DNA of 64,000 nt from Congeria kusceri. Lineage: Eukaryota > Mollusca > Bivalvia > Myida > Dreissenidae. Shown piece after piece: positions 24,333 to 36,300 of the stretch; the stretch's first letter is position 1; each line of letters starts with the position of its first letter. The notes under the pieces are model-generated. The model was given only the letters and a program-made list of their open reading frames with translations. It searched no databases and was not told where the DNA came from. The position numbers and the translations under genes were made by a program. The DNA is taken from positions 59,912,637 to 59,976,636 of the forward strand of contig CM051032.1 of NCBI GenBank assembly GCA_027627225.1. The letters run 5' to 3'.

Positions 24333-25750
24333 TCAATTAAGCACAGGGTCAGCTGAGGCCGTTGTACTACTATCTGTAACAAATTATGCAATACTACTGC
24401 AGCTTCGGAAAAAAATGACCTTAAGTAGTTATTTCTGTAGAAACCTCGATCTTGGAATAAAATATTCGCCATCTAGTGGCCGAATGCATGATCCACACAT
24501 CGTCGCGCACGAGTCAATCTATGTTCCTCTGTACATCCACGACCGGGATATGGTCGCATATTTTCGTGCAGAGGAAAAGCCTCTTCTCCAATTACGACAA
24601 AATACATTGGTCCAAAGTGATCAAACCTCTGGCAAACTCGTGTTTTCAGATAGAGATATTTTTTGCAGCAAATAGTGCTTTTCCAAAATTCATGTTTCCG
24701 ACTATTCCTTCGTCACTGTTCTCGCCTTATTAATATAAATCGTTTTGAATTGTAGATTGGAATCCGCCAACACAAGTAATACAATGGAAAATTTTGTTTT
24801 CATAATTTTATGTTCAGAGAGCCTGAATTATGAGGCGACCTTAGGATACTATGTACAGACACACCAACTATCGCTCCAAGGCAATTTGCAATAAGAAAAC
24901 TGTCATCTACCGCTGTAGTATTCAGCTAACATCAACCATTCGCTTGGTGTCGATGGTATTTTCATCGCTGAATGTATACAAAAACGTTTTGTTTTCCACA
25001 ATATTATACACACTTTTGTAACAATACGAGCAATTATCATTAAGTCAACCCTGTAAGAATAGCCTAACGGTGTGTACATTTCTCCTGTGGCCAAGAATCT
25101 GTACTACCGGTTAGCGGAATTTATAACGATTGTTGTATGTGCCCGGTGGGTGTGTTAATACAAAGACGACGACAAAGATTCACTCAGTCTAAGTCTTCTA
25201 GCATTAATACCCGTGCGACCTTTTCCAGCTGCTTCAGTAGTATCCAACACACAAGACATGTGTCCGAGGCCTAACAGTACAACATGTAGGAAAAACGGAA
25301 GACTGAAAGGGAGACATTTCTGTAGTTTTTTTGCCAAGTGTTTGTACCCTTTCTGAAGACTGGGTATACATCAATTTGCATTAGTCTAATCTGGAGGTAG
25401 CTGGAGGATACGTTAGATAGTCGATGATATATTTTTGGCCATTTATTAAGTATGATGTTTGGAATACTGTTAGGGTGTTTGGTTTTGTTCAGGTTTATGT
25501 TTAATTCAACAACAATAATAACATTCATACAATTGTTATACGGATTATACGGACCATGGACCATACGGACCGGACTGAACGGACCACATTTTCGGACTAT
25601 TCGGACCATATTTTAGGACATTATGAAATTCATATAATTATGAATGTGAATATTCATTTAAATTTCATAAATATAACATATATCTCTCTTAGTGGCAACA
25701 CTCATCTTTGTTTTCGTAATACAATCACAGTTTAAATTACTAACGATACA
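24333..25750. other. No gene identified
   Basis: Short frames at 24415-24733 on the plus strand have no family character. Near 25550-25610 a short CGGACCA/ACGGACC word is repeated. Otherwise nothing is seen. Confidence 0.35.
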
Positions 25751-25924
25751 CAGGGGTGTTATTTCTCCTCTTTTCAGCTGATTTCCTCCTTTTGAATGCC
25801 AAGATTGTTTTACAAATTGTTCTGAACTTTATTGAATCTATTTAAAAGTGAAGAGTTTTGGTGAACCCAGTAAGGGTGGTAGGCTATTTTCCTCCCCTGA
25901 GGTGTTTCCAAAATCACACCCCTG
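25751..25924. mobile_element. Small MITE with 6-bp target duplication
   Basis: A 174-bp element with CAGGGGTGT at the left and its complement ACACCCCTG at the right, flanked on both sides by GATACA. It contains two short polypyrimidine/TTTCCTCC runs. A related fragment (CCTCCCATGAAGTGTTTCTGAAATCACCCC) lies near 57440. Confidence 0.75.
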
Positions 25925-26320
25925 GATACAGTTTATTAAAACATGTGCTTATATACATATATATTCATAAATTAATATACACAACATTATTATTATATAA
26001 AATGATTATTTTTGTTTTAAATTCAAATCAGTTTATTAAAGAAAAACACGTATTTTTTCATAAATGTTACGAACTTTACAACGCTAGATGATGTGGTCTC
26101 ACGCGTATTAGTGACACTTTCCGTTAGCATTTTAATTAATCATCGGCTTATGTTTGCACACAAGGTATGTGGTGTTTATGACACCTACTAATTAATATCA
26201 AACTTTAATTGATTGCCAATGTACTGAGACTGAGAACAGCGTTTATTATGTGAAATGAACTGTGGTATTTGGCATGGTGGATTTGTTGTACATTATGTAT
26301 CATTATTGTTATATAGCCGG

Positions 26321-26630
26321 GCCCGGCTAGCTCAGTTGGTAGAGCGCTGGACTGTCAATCCGGGGATCATGAGTTCGCACACCAGCCCGGCCACATAACT
26401 TGTGTGGGGATTGGTCATGAAATTATTTCTACGGTCATTCTCCCCCTACCACTGATTCAAGTAGGGCAGTTGTCAGTTACTGGCATAAGTATGTGCACTT
26501 AGTACTGGTAAAACCGTTTAGATCGGCTAAGCTTGCCCAGGAAAAGTGTGAATAGGTTAACTGACCGCCGTGATATGACTGAAATACTGTAAAAAACGGC
26601 GAAAAATCCAACAACAACAACATTATTGTA
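26321..26630 (+). mobile_element. tRNA-Asp-headed SINE, copy 1
   Basis: The first ~72 nt form a tRNA-like head: GCCCGGCTAGCTCAGTTGGT, anticodon loop CTGTCAA (GTC, Asp type), GAGTTCG..., CCGGCCA, with the acceptor arms GCCCGGC/GCCCGGC still matching in sense. It is followed by a conserved body (TGTGTGGGGATT, GAAATTATTTCTACGG, AGTAGGGCAGTTGTCAGTTA, TAGATCGGCTAAGCTTGCCC) and a CAACAACAACA tail. A second copy at 38935 shares the whole body. Confidence 0.85.
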
Positions 26631-27253
26631 ATAAGTCAGAATGACCGGTCTAGTATTTATCAATCAAGGATTGAGTTGACCAATTATGGGTTTATATTTA
26701 AGTGGTAAATAATAGCAGGAGGTCGCATAATCCAATCAATTTAATTCCAATCCTGTGACAAACAACCTTAGACAAACAGAAAGACGGAGCGATCTATGTT
26801 TTTGCTACTGATTAATTAGTTTTGTTAGACGTTATGTACAGTTGGCCGATATTATGGTGGGTTGTAACCTTTCCTATGAGGCATACATTTCAACAACAAC
26901 AGCAAACGGAAGTGTTCAACACGTCAATTTTTTTGTTATGATAAAATAAAACAACCAATAACGCAGCATGTTTTCGTCAATTATGATATGATTAATGATG
27001 AAAATACCGTCACGATGGAAACGAGATATTGGACCAGGTCATTTTCATTATACATTACATGTCTTTTATTCGTATAAAAGTTTTCAAAATGATAAACATG
27101 AAATCTTAATTATTATCATATTGACAAACACATTGACGATAGTGACAAGTACATTATGAATTCCATATGTAATTTTTAAACATAATGCCAGACCCACTGA
27201 ACAACATTTATATGGTATAATTGTAGGATAATTGAAATGTTTTATGTTAACAG

Positions 27254-27380
27254 GAGTGAGAAGAAGCAGTGGATGATAGGTTTATTCTGTGGATGTGCTA
27301 CCCTGTACTCATGTCGGACAGTCATGCCTCTAGCTGTGGTCCCCATGGCCAAAGAGATGGGCTGGGACAAAACAGAATCA
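27254..27380 (+). CDS. SLC17A9: SLC17A9-like exon 2 (TM1)
   Basis: The acceptor is either TTAACAG at 27253 (exon begins G AGT GAG AAG AAG CAG TGG) or AGCAG at 27269 (begins TGG ATG). The coding frame then gives WMIGLFCGCATLYSCRTVMP and AVVPMAKEMGWDKTES, ending TCA before GTATGA in phase 0. It encodes TM1 with the Arg after the aromatic/cysteine pair (human CARSSMP). The 27253 site has better consensus, the 27269 site fits the candidate exon at 10721; transcripts would settle it. Confidence 0.85.
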
Positions 27381-30300
27381 GTATGACTGCAGTTCTTTCA
27401 CATCTGTACTTTTCATACAGTGTCTCAGGTTGTAATCAGATATTAAATTTGTACACTATATGTTTATTAATGATTTATATATGATGTAGAAATTTTAAAT
27501 TGTTAATGGTCTTACTACTAAGAAGCTGAACAATGAAACACTTCAAGTCATACACTTATTTAATAGTTTATTAAATAAAATCAATTTAGCATGGCACTCT
27601 CTGCCCAGAGTTCTCGGTAACGTGAGATTCAGCGTATTTGGACGCGAACTTTTCAAAAAAGGACGCCATAAAATCCAGGGTCAGATTCTAGGACGCGTCA
27701 ATATCCGGTTGCGTACGCATGTTTTTATAATACACTAAATGATCGCTCAAGCCAATTAGCCTGCTATCAACACATTCCATCGTTTGGCTACTTCAGCAGT
27801 ATGTCAATTATCGAGAAATCTTTCCGTAGGTACAGTGTTTACGAAAACATTTTGGACTACGCTGGACAATTTGTCTGACGTATTTCTATGCTACGCAGGA
27901 CATTTTTCAGCCACGCAGGACATTTATTAAAATACAAGAATATTGCAAAAATAATAACAAAAACCTTCCTTTTCAAACCTATTTAATATTTCAAGGTTCT
28001 AATATAACATATAACGCCTGGTCAATGCACATAATCACAAACCAACTGTTTGAATATAGCCATAAACCAACTGTTTGAAAATAGCCACATACACATCCAA
28101 TTAATAATGTCAGACATTCTTGAGATTTTTTTAGATTGCAAATAAAAAGCAAAATTGTCTGAATATTGATAAACAAATTTTTAATGCAGTCTGACTCATG
28201 CCATAATTGCCATTTAAATTTTTGAAACCTGAAATACTTAATAGTGGCACGTAACCTTCAATGTCAAATGTTGTTTTTAATAAAGTATTTTCCAATAAAA
28301 TATTTGTCATTAGAACCATTATAAAACATAACAGATACAAATATTCAGTTCAATTTTCATACCAAATTCATCGATTTCTTACCTGGTTTAGAATAATACG
28401 CGACATTTTCTGACCAGGACGCTGCCATTTTGACAGGGGGACAAATTGTTATGTATAAGATTTAAGTGTAATATGAAATCCGCCATTTTCATTTAAATTA
28501 CATCATTAATGAGAATTTTATTCCATTTAATATTTAAGAGAATATTGACTTAATTCTAATTTAGGCTACTCCCTCAAATAAGTCGAATCGGTCACAGAAT
28601 CAAACGGGCTTTACGATTTTCAGTTTGTCTTATGACGTCAATTTCCGTATCAATTGTACAATGAAGCATAGCGGAATATACCGACTAGTTACGATTACAT
28701 GACAAACAGCACGGTGCGAGATTAGACTTGTCGATCGCCGCTCATGCGCATAAGACATTTAAGATTAAAATTAAAGAGTCATAAAATTCCTGATTATCAG
28801 AAAACACGAGAAAATAAAATAAAAAAGGATTATTAAACGTTTGGAATTTATTCTGGAAGGCTTCAAATTACGCCGGACAAATCTGTCCGCCGTAGATTCA
28901 AGAAACGGCGGACATTTTGAAAATGTACCGGCAATGTCCGACGTGTCCGACGTATTTCGTAAACACTGTAGGTAGAGTCAGGATTACCTCAGCTAACCAC
29001 TCAGCCAATCAAATTGCGCATATTTTCAGAAGCACTTTCACAGTGTGAGCAACAGCATCTCGGTCATGGCTCGTTTTTATTAATTGAAGGGCACAGTAAA
29101 GGGGGTATTGTTTGTAAAAAGTTCAATTTTGGCATGTGTGTTCTTTGGACCGTGTGAACGGTAGACGTCGAGAGTAAAGACACGGTCTTTAAGAAGTGCA
29201 GGTTCGCGACTAATTAGGCTAATAATAATTACATCTTATTTACTGAAATAATAAAACTGAGATGGAAGGCGTTAATTGAAATACTCCAATTTCCAAGCGT
29301 TTCATTAAACAGATATTGTAAGTTTAAATTCAGAATTTGTTTCATCAGGACGTTTATTTAATACAGTATATTTGTATAGTGTTTATTTGTGTTTATATTT
29401 GTGATAAAGTTATTGCTTTTGAAATGTGTAGTGTAATAATGCAGCAACGGACGTTGCAACAGTTCGGACTCGGAGTTAAAATTGATAAACGTGATAGTGA
29501 AAGTGAAAGTGGACTGTGTGTAAGATGTGCAGGAATCGACTATGAAAGAAATGGAAATGTTTGCTTTCTTTTTATTTTTTTAAACACTGAAATTGTTTTA
29601 TTATGATCTCCAAATTTTGATGTCATATATTTATGTGTATTTGTATAACATGGTTGTGTTTGATGAACTATGACTATGTATATGCTGATGAGTATATAGG
29701 ATTGTGTGTGGTGAATTATGTTGATGGCCATGCTGATGAGATGTTGCTGTATCATTTTATTCAAATTGATGTCTAATATGTATGTTCATGTATTTGTGAA
29801 AATGTTGTATGGTTATATATGAAATAAAAATAAATAATTGTGCTGAAAACGGTGTTTGTAATAGTAACTATTATAACAACATATGGTTTAAATATGGTTT
29901 ATTCAATATACATTAGACACATATAATTATACGAAGATAATCAAATAATGATCTGGAACACTTAATTATGGTGGGACTCCTACTTTTTCTGAAGAAGGTG
30001 TCCTGGACTCCAGGTTTCAAAATCCTAGTGAGAACTCTGCTCTGCCATTCTACAAATGAGCAAATGGCTATAAGTTTAAACATTTAGCTTAAGAAATTTG
30101 CATTTGGCTACAACATACATGCCACATGTCTCGGATCATCCGGGATTGTCCCAGAAATGCAGTGCCCGTCCCGCGGTCCCGGAATTTGTTCACATGTTTG
30201 GGAAATCATAAAAACCGTGTATACCTGTATTAGTTGAATTTGACAGACCACTAATCCCCTAATTTGTCCCCAAGGCAATGCATACTGGATTCGGCAATGT

Positions 30301-33300
30301 GTCATAAATGAGCAATTAACAGCAGTTGTCACACTTTCACTTTAATCTACTGCAGTCTTAAGATGCCGTCACCGAGTAGCTCCGCCCTGAAGGCCGAGCT
30401 TCATCCCAACAGAAAAATCGATATCAGCCAATTAAAACGCAGAGTTAGTTTAGTTTGACAATGACGTGAACGATCGACCAATCAGCGTAATACACAATTA
30501 TACACACATTTTGTATGCGTCAGTTGATAAAGAAAGCGTACTTAAAATCCCACCATAAGTAAAAGCTAACCCATTTCAAAATACCCACATTTAGTTTACT
30601 TCCTAAACAAGGCATTGTTTTAAATTACTCTCCTTGAAATTTCAGGTAAAATAATTATTTGTTTCAAAACTAGAACATCGACAAATCTGACTTTGAATTC
30701 GCTCATAAAGTTTCGTATATCCAAAATGGCCATCCAATTAATTTTACCGTTCAAGTGTTGTAAACGCATTTTTGTGATAGTCGGTGTATGCCACGTAAAA
30801 CCAGTGTTTTACTGGAAAAGAGTGTAAAATGTCTGCTGGCACCAACAACGTCACGTTCCACACATGGAAAGAGAGTGTACTGACCTTGTGCTTTTGTAAA
30901 TATAGACGTGTCAACTAGGAACAAAAGGTTTATAGTGAAAAAATACTTTGAAAACTTCACATTTTGTATAGAAGTTTTGCATAGTGCTATAACTTTGCGA
31001 TCTTTAACATTTAACTTTGCGATTTTAGCATTTTAATGAATATTTGTATTGCTACAAGTACTTATACATTGTAACAATAAAACTTTTTCCAGCTAAAATA
31101 AGAACGCTTTTCAGGACAAATAATTCACGCACAGTCATATCCCAGAAAATCAATAAAAATGTTGGAAATTTGCGGGCAGAGTCCCGGAAATGATCCCAAA
31201 ATTATGGCATGTATGGGCTACAACTTTTTTCTTCATTAAACACAATATATTGTGTTTATATATATATATATATATACTTAAACTAGCCGATAGATTGAGT
31301 CTTCCCCATTATAAACTCCCATGCATGCTTTATTGGGTCGGACCCAATAGCTATAGGGCTAACTTTTTTAAACCAGCAGCATTTGGGGCTCAAAACCTAA
31401 CCCTTTACCTAACCCTAACTGTAACTAAGACAAACTAACCCTAACCCTAATGTCCCAATAGTTTAAAAAAACATTCTAGGTAGACCCAATATGTAGGTGA
31501 TTATAAAACTATATATATATATATATATATATACCCTAAATGAGTAAGATTTTAACAGTATGATTAATTTGGCTACATAAAATTTTAAGCAAGAGGGAGC
31601 CCTGCAAAAAGTTTTGACTTACTGATTGTCTTACTTCAGTGTTATTGTTATATTTATTTCTGTCAAATATTTCCATCCTGGTGGCCTTTTCAGAGGCTAT
31701 GCAATGACACAGTTTCATTAATTTCAAAATCATACTCTTTAATAATAGCTTCAAATATTTAATTAATAATTACATCAGTTTTGACTCATATTTGTATGTT
31801 ATTGTTGACTTTAAAATGTTATTTCTACCAGGGTTCCGTCCTGTCAGCCTTTTTCTGGGGCTACACAATGACCCAGTTCCTGGGTGGATATCTCAGCGAC
31901 CGAGTGGGTGGTGATGTCGTCATACCCATAGCGGCTTGCTGTTGGTCACTCGTTACTTTTTGGACGCCCCAGCTGGTCTATTTGTTTGAGGACAAATACC
32001 TTACATTAAGGATTCTTATACTATCCAGGGTATTATTGGGAGTATTTCAGGGTAAGTGGCTTGTAACTGTGTGGTAATTATACAAGGATTCATATTGTAA
32101 AATATTATTGATTTTCCTTTTTGGTTGATTTGTTGTCTTCAGTTAAACAGCTCTTTCTGTTGTTATTTCTTCAATTGTAATAGATGTTGTTCAATGTTGA
32201 ACATAAGCATTTGTCCCTTTTATTTGTCGTGTAAAATAAATGTAGCTTATTCCACTGCATTTTCTGTTGGTATGCAACAGACTCAGAGTATACATAAGCA
32301 ATGCATAAAAGAAGCTAAATATGGCAAATGTAAGTATAATGGATGTGATTGCTCATTTATTTGTATTACAGTATTCACAATAAAGTACTCGAGCAATAAT
32401 TATGAAGCAAGACTGTAACATTTACCAATATAGAGTGCGTGATTTGAATTTGAGTCAGTGTTTGGGTGTCAAAAGAGTTCCACTTAGTTCTGGAAGTGTC
32501 CACCAAAATCTGCAATACAGCCTATTAGGGAATGGGATAAAATTGTTGTTTTAAAAAAAAAAAAATACAATTTATGAATCTAGTTATGTTAGATTTAAGA
32601 AGAATGGTAACAGAAACTATCACTCCACTTAAATTGAAATGGAAGTGCATTATTCATTCGATTAAGATATGTTTGCCAGAACGTACATATTATTATTTGA
32701 GACATAGAATAGAAATAATTTTATATTCCGAACTTTAGTTGTAATGGTCTAGACTGGTTACTAGTGAAATATGGAATATAAAATTGCCTTCTACAGCATG
32801 TAACTGCCTTTGTAACTCGTTCATTGTTTGGTGCCATTAATACGGTGTGAAATCATAGAAACATCCATGCATAATTTTAAAGGTCTTATATATCATCGGA
32901 ATTAAATACAGAGTATTACATAACATTACATAAACATTGTTTACAAAATATTTTTGATGTTCAATAACTTTCTTCATGTCTTTAACCTCATACAAATTTG
33001 AAGAACATTGGCTGTCCAAAGCAAATGTCTAGATCAACAAGAAAAAAAACATTATAGGATTCCATTGTCTTTTTACCCTATGACTCCATATTACTAACAT
33101 ACATATATCATTATCGTAAATTCTGAAATTGTTTGGTCAGTAAGACATTCTCTATCCCAGGGTTTACAATACATGACATTCATTGAATCTAAATAGGGCA
33201 TTTTGGGGCATCGAAAACTACATTGTATTATTTAATACGTTTTTCTTAACAATTACATTATTTTCTGGTATTATATTTTTATCGTTGTTTCAATAAAGGG

Positions 33301-36300
33301 TTTATAAAAGTGAACAAAAGAGTTTTCTTATCCTTAATTTTCCTATTTCAAATTTACTAAACTGACGTCAATACGCCTCTTGGAAATCAATTACTGTATG
33401 TTTCCATTGGAAACCCTGGACAGCTGGCTGTGCATGTCAGTGTATGATACATAGTGTGACTGGTGATTTGTAGGTGTGTATATGCCATGTATCACGAGCT
33501 TTATCGGTCAGTTTGTCACGCCACAACAGCGCTCATCCTCTGTTGCCTTTGTGGTCGCCGGAACGTACGGCGGGTGAGTACATTGCCTTGGCAACCAGAG
33601 GGTGAACTCCTGTTGGGATATCAACGTATAAGAATGTAACATGAAATATATGTTGTAATAGACGCATGGTAAATTGTGTATGGATATAACATTTAGGAGA
33701 ACTTTTATTGGATATCGTTGCTGCTTCACATAAATTGACTTTACAACTTCAATGCTTACCAGACCATAGAATGTTGATGAGAACAAATTTGAAATAATTT
33801 TCAGTATATCACTGAGTTTACAAAACTGGAAGCATAAAAGTTTTCAATCTTATATTAAAATACTGTAGTATACCAGTAAACTATTTAATTTGAACTTGCC
33901 CTTAAAAAGTCATTTTCATTCATGCCAAAACAATGCATAAATAATCTGTTCTGTGTTTCTGTCAGCATTCTATGTTCTGTTTCAGTGTTGTACACATACA
34001 TGAATATGTTTATCACGGTATATTTAAAATCAATGAGAAATAGGCCATTAATTGTTGCATGTCGGTGTGTTTGTTTGTTTGCCTGCTTATGTTTTATCTG
34101 TGCTATTATTTAACCCATTGCTGTTATCATTTACTAACAACTTAGTATAAATGATTTGTGATTGATGCTGTGCACTTGAGATAACAGTGGTATATGAAGG
34201 AAACTCATTGGTGACCTTGAAAAACACAATCTTAGTTTTCTATGCCCCATAAGGGAACTTGGGGGGCATATAGTAAGTGCATCGTCCGTCATGCTTCTTG
34301 TGTGGAGCATAACTCCATTAGTATTGAAGAGATTCAAATGAAACTTCATATAATGATAGAGGACAATGAGAGGAAGTGCAAAGTACAAGGACCACAACTA
34401 TTTCTTCAATATTTACGGAGTTATTGCCCCTTGTTTAATTTTCTTGTGCGGAGCATAACTCCATTAGTATTGAAGGGATTTTAAATAAAACCAAATATAT
34501 TGATAGAGGATGTTGAGAGGAAGTGCAGAGTACAAGAACCATAACTCTTTTTGTAGGAAGCGTCATTTTTGCCAACATGTAACTGGCTTCGTGTTGCCTT
34601 CCTCTGATAAGCCTATGCTTCAGTGGCATACTTCACATCCTGTGACAAGCCTTGTCTTTTCGATATTTATTTCATGGTTCACCAAATTAGCCAATGGCTA
34701 CAATGCAAACATTTGGCTAAGATTATTTTTTACTAGAACTTTTTCTGAGTACAAGTAAAACTCTGTAAAGTATCCCTAAATGAGGCGGATCTCTATGCAG
34801 TAGAGTATATATTGCTAAAGAAACATTTTAACGAGGTGGAGTCCTGGGTATTTATGTGTTTGATTGTGAATTTAATTAAGGAGTTATTAAACACTAGGAT
34901 AAGAAGATTCACCAAAATAATGAAGTGGGAACGACTTAAAGGGAATGAACTCCAGATGGTCTAATGGTAAAAACAAAAGTAAATTGTAAAAAATACACGA
35001 TTCTCATACATAATCGTATAGAACACATTAAAAAATTACAAAACTTGTGTTTTTATTTACCTGAAAAACAATGACCTTATGTAGTTTTCCTCCTTTTTCA
35101 TGTCCTAAAATCTATTGCGTCTGCAGACGCTATAACCAATCAAGTAATTTAAAAATAGCGCTGTTTATATTTAGGGTAATCACATGACAGTTTAGTTTTG
35201 TCGAGTCGTGCATGGGCACACTGGAATCAGGCGCTTGTATTGGGGAAAGCCGCTGTATTTTTAAATCGGGAAAACCGGGTTCAAGGAAATGCGAGCTTAT
35301 TCCACTTATATTTTTCAATCAAATGTACATTTTATGACAGTATTTGATTGTGTTTTATACAAATAGTGATGTTTTACCCATGGTTTTACAGTTTAGGCAT
35401 AACTACAATGAAACATGCACATTTTTTAGGGCCATCTGGAGTTCAGTACCTTTAATAGCTAATAGAAGTGGTTCCGTGTGGAGTTGGTTCTTATAAAATA
35501 TTTCTTCCTCTGTCGGTCAACAGTAACCACTGCCGTCACAAGTAAAATCTTCCTGATCTGGAATGATTATGTGTATGTAACTTTTTCTTACTTACTGGAA
35601 CTCAGTGCAATTTTCTACATAATTGTACTCTTTATATATCGTTTGCAGTTAATAATTAAAAAAGGAAACAAAAATATCTAATTAAAACCATAACTAATAA
35701 CTAGAAGATTTAAATTGATCATGTCACGTGGTTTGTTAAGACGGCAGGGAGTTGATTAGAGCTGTACTGGTGAGCGAGTATTTGTCGGACGAAATATGCA
35801 TTCATTTTGGGACAGTTTTAATTCATGAACAAACTCAACAATGAAAATTCGCATGTTACATCCTGGGTTCATCACCCATTTGCCTATGTAAACAAAATAA
35901 GTGTCACTTGTGCGCATGCGCAACAATAGAGGCCCAGAAAGGGGTACATAAAACACGGTCTTTTTCATGTTGACCTTAGTATTTTCCAGACGTTTTTTTT
36001 TTAATGTGAAATATACGGAGAAATGCTTTATAACTTTATTTAAGCTATATTAGAAAACAAATAAATTATCAGATGCGTAATTTATATCAGAATAATACCA
36101 TTTTATCAAATGATTTAATAATAACAAGAGAATATAAGTAAGGCTTTGAAACAAATACGGAAGCATGATGTTTTAAAGAGTTTACTAGACGTTACATATC
36201 TATGTAGCTACTACGCACGTCCTTAACGTCGTAGCGGGTTAAATAATGTTCTGCCAGAGTTCGTTTGCTATAATAAACCTACAGCCAAAACTATCACAAA

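Noticed and set aside
31395..31455. CCCTAA words suggesting an interstitial telomere
   Set aside because: Only a few imperfect copies inside a short dispersed repeat flanked by TA tracts; not a telomeric array.
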